NCBI GenBank assembly: GCA_023416655.1
Contig: JAEZHK010000055.1
Span: 1-17,565, forward strand
Length of the DNA: 17,565 nucleotides
Direction of reading: 5' to 3'
Source of the DNA: Bacillota bacterium
GTDB taxonomy: Bacteria; Bacillota; Clostridia; Christensenellales; Aristaeellaceae
Made by a program: the position numbers and the translations under genes. Positions 6,441-13,355 of this stretch are shown one piece after another. The notes below the pieces were generated by a model. It was given only the letters and a program-made list of their open reading frames with translations, was not told where the DNA came from and ran no database searches. How positions within the stretch are numbered: the first letter of the stretch is position 1; the number at the start of each line of letters is the position of its first letter.

Positions 6441-6606
6441 CGTTTCCGGCGACCTAAAGCGCCGGAAACGCATTTGAACGACCAGTGCGCACACTGGTCG
6501 TTCAAATAATACCTTCAGTCAGCGGGCTGCCCGGAAATTCGTGAGGATTTCAGGCCCGCGCAGCTTCTTCCTTTGCGATGAAAAGCCGCTTGCGGATTTT
6601 CATCGC
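6441..6606 (-). repeat. Structured four-hairpin repeat, copy A
   Basis: This element of about 166 bp begins one base after the stop codon of the small membrane-protein gene. Four consecutive hairpins are visible (plus-strand positions). H4: 6575-6584 with 6597-6606, 10 bp. H3: 6522-6527 with 6554-6559, plus inner 6534-6538 with 6547-6551. H2: 6472-6487 with 6492-6507, a perfect 16 bp with a CGCA loop. H1: 6441-6451 with 6460-6470, a perfect 11 bp. It aligns over its full length with copy B at 10154-10324. Arms differ in sequence but keep pairing, whereas loops and joints are conserved (for example ACCAGTGCGCACACTGGT and GCCCGGAAAT). No T-tract follows, so it is not a standard terminator. Orientation is given relative to the upstream gene. 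Confidence 0.85.
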
Positions 6607-6843
6607 CTATTTTCCGCCCATGGACTGCGGCTGCACGATGGCGCTGACGGCCACCGTCTCCAGCGTGGCCATCGTCTGCGAGAAATCTGAGCGCAGCCAG
6701 GTAAACAGCGTCGTGATCAGCGTAATGCAAAGCACGATCACGACAAAACTTCCGATGGACGCGAAGAAATCCGCCAGACCGTTCACCGCCCGCCACCAAG
6801 CGCGCTTTCGCCCGACCTCGCGCCTGGTCATGTATCTGGCCAT
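6607..6843 (-). CDS. Small single-pass membrane protein, unknown function
   Basis: This 78-residue protein has a basic N-terminus (MARYMTRREVGRKRAWWR), one strongly hydrophobic segment at about residues 27-50 (FVVIVLCITLITTLFTW) and a short polar tail ending QPQSMGGK. I do not recognise the family. The ATG at 6843 has GGGGAG 6-7 bases upstream, which supports real translation. It follows trmL by about 70 bases on the same strand and is probably the last gene of the NlpC-HAD-trmL unit. The structured repeat begins directly after its TAG. The positive-inside rule predicts the N-terminus in the cytoplasm. Confidence 0.7.
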   Translation of the reverse strand: MARYMTRREVGRKRAWWRAVNGLADFFASIGSFVVIVLCITLITTLFTWLRSDFSQTMATLETVAVSAIVQPQSMGGK

Positions 6844-6914
6844 GCGTTTCTCCCCCTTGACAGACTTCCCAGTGTCGGTTAGACGCACAAAGCTCACGTT
6901 TGGATGCACAAATT

Positions 6915-7430
6915 CTAAAGATAATCCTGCCAGTCGAGTACTTCGGGAACATCGGTCAGATGGCCCTCGCCCACAAGGCCCGGAAAGCCCTGCTGCCTGA
7001 GTGCTTCGTAAAGCACCACCGCGACCGAATTCGCCAGGTTCAGGCTCCTCGCGCCCTGACGCATCGGGATGCGCACACACCGGTCGTAATGCTTAGCGAG
7101 CAGCTCCTCCGGCAGGCCCTTTGTCTCCCGGCCGAACACCAGAAAGTCGTCTGGGCCATAGCAGACCCCCGCGTAGTCCCGGGGGGCCTTGGTGGTGGCA
7201 AAGTGCAGCGCCGCGCCAGGGTTCGCGGCCTCGAACGCCTCCCAGGAGGGGTATCGGCGATAGCGCATCATGTGCCAGTAGTCCAGCCCCGCGCGCTTCA
7301 GGTAGCGGTCGTCCAGGCTGAAGCCCAGCGGCTCGATGAGGTGCAATTCCGCGCCCGTAGCCGCGCAGGTTCGCGCGATGTTGCCGGTATTTTGCGGGAT
7401 CTCCGGGCAGACCAGCACCACGTGCATCAT
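6915..7430 (-). CDS. trmL: tRNA (cytidine(34)-2'-O)-methyltransferase TrmL (SPOUT)
   Basis: TrmL methylates the 2'-OH of the wobble nucleotide of tRNA-Leu isoacceptors using SAM. The 171-residue protein has the SPOUT trefoil-knot motifs of the YibK/TrmL group: PQNTGNIARTCA near the N-terminus, LDYW in the middle, FGRETKGLP and IPMRQGARSLNLANSVAV. Length is as expected (about 155-170). The ATG at 7430 overlaps the upstream HAD gene stop (ATGA) and is followed immediately by a second ATG (7427), so either may be used; GAGGG lies just upstream. It is coupled to the HAD phosphatase gene. Confidence 0.95.
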   Translation of the reverse strand: MMHVVLVCPEIPQNTGNIARTCAATGAELHLIEPLGFSLDDRYLKRAGLDYWHMMRYRRYPSWEAFEAANPGAALHFATTKAPRDYAGVCYGPDDFLVFGRETKGLPEELLAKHYDRCVRIPMRQGARSLNLANSVAVVLYEALRQQGFPGLVGEGHLTDVPEVLDWQDYL

Positions 7431-8266
7431 GCGCCCTCACCGCCCAGCACCAGCGTCCGGAGCATCTGCCCGACGCCCGACGCGTCATGATGCGGCGCGA
7501 CAAAACGCGCGATCGCCTTGAGCGGCTCAATCGCGTTCTCCATCGCCACCGGCACACCGACGCTCTCCAGCATATCCACATCGTTTAAGTTGTCGCCAAA
7601 GGCCATGACCTGGGCTTTTTTGATGCCCAGCGCCTTGGAAAGGTCCTTGACCGCCATGCCCTTCCCCGCGCCTGGCCGGAGCACCTCCACGTTGTCAAAC
7701 CAGGAGGAGGAAAGGCTCGTGGGCGTCTCCTTCGAGAGCCTGTCCTTGAGCGCTCCGAGGCGCTCGGTGTCCTCCGTGAAGGCGACGAACTTGTGCACGT
7801 GCTTCAGGCCTTCGGAGATGGTCAATCTTGGGTCGTCCACCACATCCACCAGCGAAGGCTCCTTCTTTTCGTTCCAGCTGGCGATGTTGGTGCCGCGGTT
7901 CGCTCCGCCGGCGGTCGCGTTGCACTTGAAGAGCCTGCCCGGGTTGTAGACGACGAAGTAGATGCCGCTATCCAGCATAATGTCGTATACCCTTCGCGCC
8001 AGCGCCGGGTCGAAGGGGTAGTCGATCAGCATCGGGCCGTTGGGCGACAAATCCACCCTCGCTCCGTTTGAAGAGATGATGGGGCTGGAAAGCCCCGCCT
8101 CCAGCGCCATCCCGCGCAGCGACTCAAAGCTGCGCCCGCTGGAGAACACCATTTTGATGCCCCGCGCCTCGCAGGCGCGCAGCGCCCGCAGGTTCTCATC
8201 CGAAATGTGTTTATGGGCGTCGAGCAGCGTGCCGTCCAAGTCCATCGCGACCAGCCGGATGTCCAA
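7427..8266 (-). CDS. Cof-type HAD-superfamily (IIB) hydrolase
   Basis: This is a 279-residue cytosolic phosphatase, probably acting on sugar phosphates or related small molecules. HAD motifs: DLDGTLLD (motif I, nucleophile and acid Asp), SSGR (motif II), the Lys in GKGMAVK (motif III) and GDNLNDVDM (motif IV). The large C2-type cap between motifs II and III marks the Cof/IIB group. The start chosen is TTG at 8266, giving (M)DIRLVAMDLDG, because GGGGGA lies 7 bases before it and it clears the upstream stop by 32 bases. An in-frame ATG at 8320 has no ribosome site and would overlap the NlpC gene by 22 bases. The substrate cannot be told from sequence. Confidence 0.88.
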   Translation of the reverse strand: MDIRLVAMDLDGTLLDAHKHISDENLRALRACEARGIKMVFSSGRSFESLRGMALEAGLSSPIISSNGARVDLSPNGPMLIDYPFDPALARRVYDIMLDSGIYFVVYNPGRLFKCNATAGGANRGTNIASWNEKKEPSLVDVVDDPRLTISEGLKHVHKFVAFTEDTERLGALKDRLSKETPTSLSSSWFDNVEVLRPGAGKGMAVKDLSKALGIKKAQVMAFGDNLNDVDMLESVGVPVAMENAIEPLKAIARFVAPHHDASGVGQMLRTLVLGGEGA

Positions 8267-8298
8267 GCGTTCTTCCCCCGATTTGTTTGGTTTGTTTT

Positions 8299-9987
8299 TT
8301 AGAGTACGGACCTTCCCCATGAGAACGCGCTCGAGTAGAAGCCGGTGAGCGTTGAGATGACCACCCTGCCCTGTCCGGACGACGCGTGCAGGAACGAGTT
8401 GTTGCCAAGGTAAATGCCCACGTGGTCCACGAGGTCGCGGTCTGCGATGGTATTGAAGCATACGATGTCGCCGCGTTCCATCTCGCTCCGGCTGACCTTT
8501 TTGCCGAATCCGTAACCGATGTTCACGGCCGAGTGCGGCAGCGACAGCCCCACCGAGCCATAGGCGACCATCAGAAGGCCGGAGCAGTCGTAGCTGCTGG
8601 GACCGGACGCGCCGAAGACATAGGGCCTGCCCAGCTTGGTCTTCGCCAGGGCGATCACCTTTTCTGCCTTGGAGGACGTATCCTTGCCGGGCGGATTCGC
8701 GGGCTTGGGCGTCGATTCGGGCTTGGGGGTCGACTCGGGTTTGGGCACCTCAGTGGGTTTCGGCGTCGCGGTCGGCTTGGTCGTTTCGGTCGGTTTGGGC
8801 GTCGCCGTGGGCTTGCCGCTAAACTTGGGCGCGTTCGGGGAATAGAGGCTCTTGAGGGTCGCCGGGCCTGCCTTGCCATCCTGCTTGAGGCCCGCCTCGG
8901 CCTGATAGGCCGTGACCGCCTGCTGGGTGGAGTCGGCATACACGCCGTTGACCTTGCCGGTAAAGTAGCCCTTGGCCCTTAGCCGCGCCTGCAGCCGCTT
9001 CACGCCGGTGCCCTTGTCGCCGGGCTTGACGGAGGCCGTCAGCATGGAGGATTTCTTCGCATCGGACGCGTACAGCGCGGACTGGGTATCGCTGTCGGCG
9101 ATGCCGGTCTTTTTCAGGCCGCACATCGACTGGAACAGCTTGACCGCGGAGGTGGTGGTGGAGGCGTACTTGCCGCTGGGCACGATGTCCAGGTACCCCA
9201 GCGCCTCAAGCCGCTTCTGCAGCTTCAAGACCGCCGAACCCGTCGAGCCTTGCTTGATCGTTTTAAATGAGGGCGCCGGAGTCGCGGTTGGCGAAGGCTT
9301 GACGAACGCCTTTTTCAGCATGAAGCCCTCGGTGCCGGACTTCGAGACCTTGTACCAGCTCCCCTTTTCGGAGAGCACGGTGACCTTGGTTCCGGCCGGG
9401 AGCTTTTTATAGGCCGCGGACTGGCTGGCCTTAGCGAAAAACTTCGCGTCGACGGCCGTGGTCAGCGTCTTCTGGCTTTCGGGGGATTTATCCGTCACCT
9501 TGCCGTCCGACTCTAGGGTCGCCGGGGCGTCAAAGGCGCTCTTCAGGATGAAGCCGGTCTGGCCGTCCTTCCGGACCTTGGTCCAGCTTCCCTTGGTATC
9601 CAGCAGCTTTACCCGGTCGCCCGCTTTCAGCGAGCCGAGCTTCTGGGCGGACTTGCTGGCCGCCTTGTAGACGGTCGCGTCCCGGAGCAGCTTCTTCTCC
9701 GCCTCCGCGGCGGAGAGGCTCAGGCAACTGGTGAGCAGGTAGCCGGTCTTGCCCTTGTAGGTAACGCGGGCCACGCTGCCCTGGACGGCGGAGACCGTGA
9801 CCTTTGCGCCTTTTTTCAGCGTGAAGGCCGCCTTCCCGCCGCCACTAGAAGATGTTCGCGCGGTGACGCTGTCCGCTTTCACCAGCGCCTCCCGGGCCGC
9901 AAACGCGCCGTCCAGCGGCACGGCCAGCAGCAAAACGGCCGCCAGCAGCCCGCAAAACGGCCTTTTCCATGCGTCCCAGTTCATCAT
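8299..9987 (-). CDS. Secreted NlpC/P60 cell-wall endopeptidase with SH3 and peptidoglycan-binding domains
   Basis: This 562-residue exported protein is predicted to cleave peptidoglycan stem peptides. A signal peptide (LLAAVLLLAVPLDGAFA, cleavage after AFA) is followed by three bacterial SH3 repeats (about residues 35-90, 97-155 and 175-230). Two PG_binding_1 domains follow (about 247-308 and 322-384), then a Pro/Thr/Lys-rich linker with KPTATPKPTE-like repeats (about 390-435). A C-terminal NlpC/P60 domain carries the catalytic triad: Cys468 (YDCSGL), His522 (DHVGIY) and His534 (FLHASS). The ATG at 9987 has GGAGG 9 bases upstream; an upstream ATG at 10008 lacks one. It has its own promoter at 10041-10070. 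The linker probably spans the wall. Likely role: cell separation or wall turnover, or spore-related lysis. Confidence 0.93.
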   Translation of the reverse strand: MMNWDAWKRPFCGLLAAVLLLAVPLDGAFAAREALVKADSVTARTSSSGGGKAAFTLKKGAKVTVSAVQGSVARVTYKGKTGYLLTSCLSLSAAEAEKKLLRDATVYKAASKSAQKLGSLKAGDRVKLLDTKGSWTKVRKDGQTGFILKSAFDAPATLESDGKVTDKSPESQKTLTTAVDAKFFAKASQSAAYKKLPAGTKVTVLSEKGSWYKVSKSGTEGFMLKKAFVKPSPTATPAPSFKTIKQGSTGSAVLKLQKRLEALGYLDIVPSGKYASTTTSAVKLFQSMCGLKKTGIADSDTQSALYASDAKKSSMLTASVKPGDKGTGVKRLQARLRAKGYFTGKVNGVYADSTQQAVTAYQAEAGLKQDGKAGPATLKSLYSPNAPKFSGKPTATPKPTETTKPTATPKPTEVPKPESTPKPESTPKPANPPGKDTSSKAEKVIALAKTKLGRPYVFGASGPSSYDCSGLLMVAYGSVGLSLPHSAVNIGYGFGKKVSRSEMERGDIVCFNTIADRDLVDHVGIYLGNNSFLHASSGQGRVVISTLTGFYSSAFSWGRSVL

Positions 9988-10040
9988 CCGTAGGTACCTC
10001 CGCGTCATCGGGTTCGCGGGCCGAAGCCCATCTAGCGGAG

Positions 10041-10070
10041 ATTATACCATACTTCTACATATAAAAGCAA
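10041..10070 (-). promoter_or_regulatory. Promoter of the NlpC/P60-HAD-trmL unit
   Basis: On the minus strand TTGCTT (10070-10065), an 18-base spacer, then TATAAT (10046-10041) preceded by TGG as an extended -10. It lies 53 bases upstream of the NlpC/P60 start codon in AT-rich sequence that stands out from the surrounding GC-rich DNA. Confidence 0.8.
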
Positions 10071-10153
10071 TACTGGGAAATAGTTTTGTAACAAACTTCC
10101 AGTTAGTTCATGCCAATCCGGTGCGGCGACCCGTCAGAACCATTTTCTTTATT

Positions 10154-10324
10154 CGTTCCCGGCGACCTGCGCGCCGGGAACGTATCTGTTTCCATAACCA
10201 GTGCGCACACTGGTGGAGGAAACAATTCCTCAAGTCAGTGAGCCGCCCGGAAATCCCGCAGGATTTTAGGCTCACGCAGTCTTCCTCTTTCGCGCCCAAA
10301 AGCGGCTCGGAGGATTTTGGGCGC
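10154..10324 (-). repeat. Structured four-hairpin repeat, copy B
   Basis: This 171-bp element begins 4 bases after the dnaB stop codon. Hairpins (plus-strand positions): H4 10292-10301 with 10315-10324, 10 bp. H3 10238-10244 with 10269-10275, plus inner 10251-10256 with 10261-10266 and a CGCA loop. H2 10187-10193 with 10218-10224 and 10197-10203 with 10208-10214, with a 3x3 internal loop and a CGCA tetraloop. H1 10154-10164 with 10172-10182, 11 bp. Compared with copy A, base pairs change in compensating fashion in all four stems (GCGATGAAAA against GCGCCCAAAA in H4, GCGGGC against GTGAGCC in H3). No U-tract and no good coding potential. It fills most of the gap between dnaB and the NlpC/P60 promoter. 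Confidence 0.85.
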
Positions 10325-10328
10325 CATT

Positions 10329-11678
10329 TTATGGCGTTGCCTCGCGCGCGTTGGGCGACAAGTCCACAAACCAAGTCAGTTCGCCGCGCCAGCCCAGCTG
10401 CACCGTACCCAGCGAGCCGTTTCGCTGCTTGGCGATGATGATCTCGGCGATGTTCTTCTTCTCGGTTTCCTTATCATAATAGTCCTCGCGGTGGATGAAC
10501 ATCACCACATCGGCGTCCTGCTCGATGGCGCCGGAGTCGCGAATATCCGAGAGGATCGGCTTATGATCCGATCGGTTCGCCGTCGCACGGGAAAGCTGTG
10601 ACAGCGCGATCACCGGCACGCGCAGTTCCTGTGCCAGGCCCTTCAGCATGCGGGAGATGGAGCTAACCTCCTCCTGGCGGCTGCCGAACTTGCCCGCGCC
10701 GCTCATCAGCTGCAGGTAGTCGATCATAATCAGGTCCAGCCCGCTCTCCATCTGGAGCCTTCGCGCCTTCGAGCGGATCTCAGGCACGGTGATGCCGCTC
10801 GTCGCGTCCACATGGATGGACGACTGGCCGATGACGCCCATCGCGTCGCACAGGCGCAGCCATTCGTCGTCGGACAGCGCGCCGCGCCGCACATTCTGCA
10901 TGTCCACGCGGGCCTCGGTGCACATCATGCGCATGGCAAGCTGCTCCGCGGGCATCTCCAGAGAGAATACCGCAGCCTTGCATTTGCCGCGAATCGCCGC
11001 GTTTGCCACGATGTTCATGCCGAAGCTGGTCTTTCCCATGGAAGGACGCGCGGCGATGAGGAGCAGTTCGCCGGGGTGCATGCCGGTCAAAAGGTCGTCC
11101 AGCTCCCGGTAGCCGGTGGGTACGCCCTCGATGCGGCCTTTGTTCTTGACGAGACGGTCGATCTGCTCATAGGTGCGGATCAGGATGGGTTGGATGGGCT
11201 GCAGCATCTCGCCGCCCTTGCGCATCGAGATGTCGTAGATCAGCTTTTCGGAGGCGGCCAGGATGTCCGTGGTCTCCCGGTCGCCCGTGTAGCTCATCTG
11301 GGTGATCTGCCCAGAGGCAGCGATCAGCCGCCGGAGCGTGGACTTTTCATCGACGATGCGCACATAGGCCGCGACGTTCGCAGCCGACGGCACAAAGCGC
11401 GATAAATCCAAAAGGTAGTTGAGTCCGCCCACACCCTCGAGGCGCCCCCGGCGGGAAAGCTCCTCGTCCACCGTCACCAGGTCAATCCGCCTGGACTGGT
11501 TGGCCAGGTGGCACATGGCGGCGAAGATCTCCTTATGGGCCGGGTCGTAAAAATCCTCCGCATCCAGAAGCTCCTGCGCGAGCAGCACCGCCTCGTGCGC
11601 CAGCAGCATGCTGCCCAGCACGGAGCGCTCCGCGTCCACGTGGTGCGGCGGGATCCGGTCCGTCATCCTATCATCCAT
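10329..11678 (-). CDS. dnaB: Replicative DNA helicase DnaB (DnaC in Bacillus nomenclature)
   Basis: This is the hexameric 5'-3' helicase that unwinds DNA at the replication fork. The 449-residue protein is full length and intein-free. It has an N-terminal DnaB domain (starting HHVDAERSVLGSML), a RecA-like domain with Walker A AARPSMGKT (about 209-217), the conserved EMPAEQLAMRM, Walker B IMIDYLQLM (Asp320), RQEEVSSISRMLKGLA, and the C-terminal DKPILSDLRDSG-like HKPILSDIRDSGAIEQDAD segment. The ATG at 11678 follows the rplI stop by 7 bases. The ribosome site is weak (GTAGG), and ATG 11666 is an alternative. It is the last gene of the DUF2232-rplI-dnaB operon; a structured repeat follows instead of a terminator. 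Confidence 0.97.
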   Translation of the reverse strand: MDDRMTDRIPPHHVDAERSVLGSMLLAHEAVLLAQELLDAEDFYDPAHKEIFAAMCHLANQSRRIDLVTVDEELSRRGRLEGVGGLNYLLDLSRFVPSAANVAAYVRIVDEKSTLRRLIAASGQITQMSYTGDRETTDILAASEKLIYDISMRKGGEMLQPIQPILIRTYEQIDRLVKNKGRIEGVPTGYRELDDLLTGMHPGELLLIAARPSMGKTSFGMNIVANAAIRGKCKAAVFSLEMPAEQLAMRMMCTEARVDMQNVRRGALSDDEWLRLCDAMGVIGQSSIHVDATSGITVPEIRSKARRLQMESGLDLIMIDYLQLMSGAGKFGSRQEEVSSISRMLKGLAQELRVPVIALSQLSRATANRSDHKPILSDIRDSGAIEQDADVVMFIHREDYYDKETEKKNIAEIIIAKQRNGSLGTVQLGWRGELTWFVDLSPNAREATP

Positions 11679-11685
11679 AACGGGC

Positions 11686-12156
11686 CTACTTTGCCTTTTC
11701 CTTTTCCTTGGCCTCGGCCACGACGTTGAGCAGCATGCGCGTTACGACGCCCGCGGTCAGGCGCACACTGAAGGTGGTCTGCCCGGCGGTGCGGATGGGC
11801 TCCTCCAGCTCGATCTTGCGGCGGTCGATCTCGATGCCGTGCTGCGCCTTGAGCGCGTCCGCGATTTCGGCCGCGGTGATGGAGCCGTAGAGCCTGCCCC
11901 CCTCGCCCGCCTTGGCCTTGACCACGACGAGCTTGCCCTTGAGGTCCCGGGCCTTGTGCTCGGCCTCGGCCTTCTTCATGTCCTCGCGGTGCTGCTGGGC
12001 GTCCTTGGCCTTTTCGATAGAATTAAGAGCCTCGGCGGTCGCCTCGCGGGCAAGCTTCCTGGGCAGGAGAAAATTCCGGGCGAAACCGTCGGAAACCTCC
12101 AGAATCTGATCCTTCCTGCCGGTTCCCTTGACTTCCTGAAGCAGTATGACCTTCAC
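11686..12156 (-). CDS. rplI: 50S ribosomal protein bL9
   Basis: bL9 is a 156-residue ribosomal protein that spans two globular domains on the large subunit and affects reading-frame maintenance. The N-terminal domain is typical (VKVILLQEVKGTGRKDQILEVSDGFARNFLLPRKLA), followed by the long connecting helix (about residues 40-75, rich in Glu, Lys and Ala) and the C-terminal domain (GRLYGSITAAEIADAL). An extra Lys/Glu tail (EAKEKEKAK) makes it slightly longer than the usual 148. The start is GTG at 12156 with GGGGGA 8 bases upstream, one base after the DUF2232 stop, so translation is coupled. Confidence 0.96.
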   Translation of the reverse strand: MKVILLQEVKGTGRKDQILEVSDGFARNFLLPRKLAREATAEALNSIEKAKDAQQHREDMKKAEAEHKARDLKGKLVVVKAKAGEGGRLYGSITAAEIADALKAQHGIEIDRRKIELEEPIRTAGQTTFSVRLTAGVVTRMLLNVVAEAKEKEKAK

Positions 12157-12157
12157 G

Positions 12158-13201
12158 CTACTCGTCCCCCTTGCCGTCCATTCGTTTTCGGATCTGTTTG
12201 GATATGAGGCCCTCGGAGCCGAACAGGGCGGAGTACATGCCCAGGAACGGCATGATCCGGTAGCCAATCACCATCGCGGCCACGATCAGCGCCGACCGGC
12301 GGCCCGGGCCGACCCCCGCGGCCTTCATCCTCCGCTCCAGCGCGCCCACCGCCTGCACGGTAAAGAGGAGCTGGGCGACGTACAACATCGCCACGTAGCC
12401 CGCGTCCGCGCCGGCAACGCCCAGACTGTCAAGGCCCAGGCAGACAAGCGCCAGCGCCGGAGGCCCGATGATCAGGTCTGCGCCGAGCCGCCAGCCCTCG
12501 GGCTTTATGAACGGCACGGCGGGGTCGTCGCCCCGGCGCACCCGAATCCAGGCCGCGCCCGCGTAGGATAGCGCGCCGGTCAAAGCGCTGGTGGCGAGCA
12601 CATAGGCGGGCAGCGTCTGCTTGAGCCCGGTATTGATCACGTAGAGAATCTGGTCGATCCGGTCCTTCAGCTGCGCGTCGGTCAGGATGGCTTTGGAAAA
12701 ATCGATCCCCGTGCTGTCCCCGAAGAAGCCCATCTGCCCCAGCTGCAATACGAAAAAGTGCTGCCGGGCGAGCGGGATGTCCGCGATCATCTCCCGGATC
12801 GCGCCGGTGATCACGTCCACCAGGTTCTGCCGGAAGAAGAGCCAGGCGGCGACCGTTACGAGGAGGAGCGCAGCCAGTTGCATGGCTACCGAATAACCAA
12901 TCGCGCGGTAGAAGGGCTTGCGAAGACCGGTCAGGGCGCCCGCCAGCACGCCGGGCAGCGTCAAGACCAGCATCGCCGCCGAGAAGCCCCAGCCAAGAAA
13001 CCAGTAGCTCGACCCGGCCAGCGCCACGCTGACCGCGCCTGCCAGCACCGATGGCCAGCCCGCCCAGACCCAGAGCAGCGCGAAGATCACCGAAACGGGC
13101 AATACCCACGCGGAAAACAGCGAAAGAAGCGGCAGCGCCAGGCCGCAGGCGACGCCGATCATGCAGCCCGCGATCAGGCGCCCCTTCGAAAAATTCTGCA
13201 C
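12158..13201 (-). CDS. DUF2232 (YybS-like) multipass membrane protein
   Basis: This 347-residue integral membrane protein has about seven to eight hydrophobic segments in two groups, N-terminal (for example PLLSLFSAWVLPVSVIFALL) and C-terminal (YVAMLYVAQLLFTVQAVGAL), with a longer soluble loop around residues 135-200. DUF2232 proteins resemble the membrane part of ECF-type or YybS transport components; the function is unknown. Identification rests on topology and on its position upstream of rplI-dnaB, where yybS normally lies. The start chosen is GTG 13201, with GGAGG 6 bases upstream. The longer GTG 13222 start has no ribosome site. gdpP (yybT), normally next, is missing. Confidence 0.82.
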   Translation of the reverse strand: MQNFSKGRLIAGCMIGVACGLALPLLSLFSAWVLPVSVIFALLWVWAGWPSVLAGAVSVALAGSSYWFLGWGFSAAMLVLTLPGVLAGALTGLRKPFYRAIGYSVAMQLAALLLVTVAAWLFFRQNLVDVITGAIREMIADIPLARQHFFVLQLGQMGFFGDSTGIDFSKAILTDAQLKDRIDQILYVINTGLKQTLPAYVLATSALTGALSYAGAAWIRVRRGDDPAVPFIKPEGWRLGADLIIGPPALALVCLGLDSLGVAGADAGYVAMLYVAQLLFTVQAVGALERRMKAAGVGPGRRSALIVAAMVIGYRIMPFLGMYSALFGSEGLISKQIRKRMDGKGDE

Positions 13202-13235
13202 AACAAGCCTCCATGGTTCCACTATCGTAACAATC

Positions 13236-13265
13236 AGTATACCATAAAGCCGGTTAACAAATCAA
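13236..13265 (-). promoter_or_regulatory. Promoter of the DUF2232-rplI-dnaB operon
   Basis: On the minus strand TTGATT (13265-13260), an 18-base spacer, then TATACT (13241-13236) with an upstream TGG extended -10. The -10 lies 34 bases upstream of the chosen GTG start, and the leuB terminator is just upstream. Confidence 0.72.
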
Positions 13266-13293
13266 CGCCAGCCGAGATTTTCCAGCTGGACAA

Positions 13294-13337
13294 TGAAAAG
13301 CCCCGGCGCCGGGAAGAATGCTCTGGCGCTGGGGCTT
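13294..13337 (-). terminator. Rho-independent terminator of the cimA-leuCDB operon
   Basis: Minus-strand arms AAGCCCCAGCGCC (13337-13325) and GGCGCCGGGGCTT (13310-13298) pair with one A-C mismatch around a 14-base loop. A short T-run (four T counting the last two stem bases) follows. It lies 18 bases after the leuB stop. The T-tract is short, so termination may be partial. Confidence 0.7.
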
Positions 13338-13355
13338 GACTGGCGGTTGGTTGGC

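Noticed and set aside
6441..6606. Structured repeat read as an ordinary rho-independent terminator
   Set aside because: None of the hairpins in either copy is followed by a U-tract, and four separate conserved hairpins are more than a terminator needs.
8267..8320. ATG-initiated N-terminal extension of the HAD phosphatase
   Set aside because: The ATG at 8320 has no ribosome site and the extension overlaps the NlpC/P60 coding end. TTG 8266 has a well-placed GGGGGA and gives the usual family N-terminus.
8690..8820. Repetitive DNA inside the NlpC/P60 gene
   Set aside because: It encodes the Pro/Thr/Lys-rich linker of a secreted wall protein, a normal feature of such enzymes; the frame is intact.
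10108..10374. An 88-codon minus-strand open frame through structured repeat B
   Set aside because: It overlaps the end of dnaB and the hairpins, and its start has no ribosome site. Copy A does not preserve the same frame along its length, so the shared peptide string (QCAHW) reflects the shared RNA/DNA motif, not a protein.
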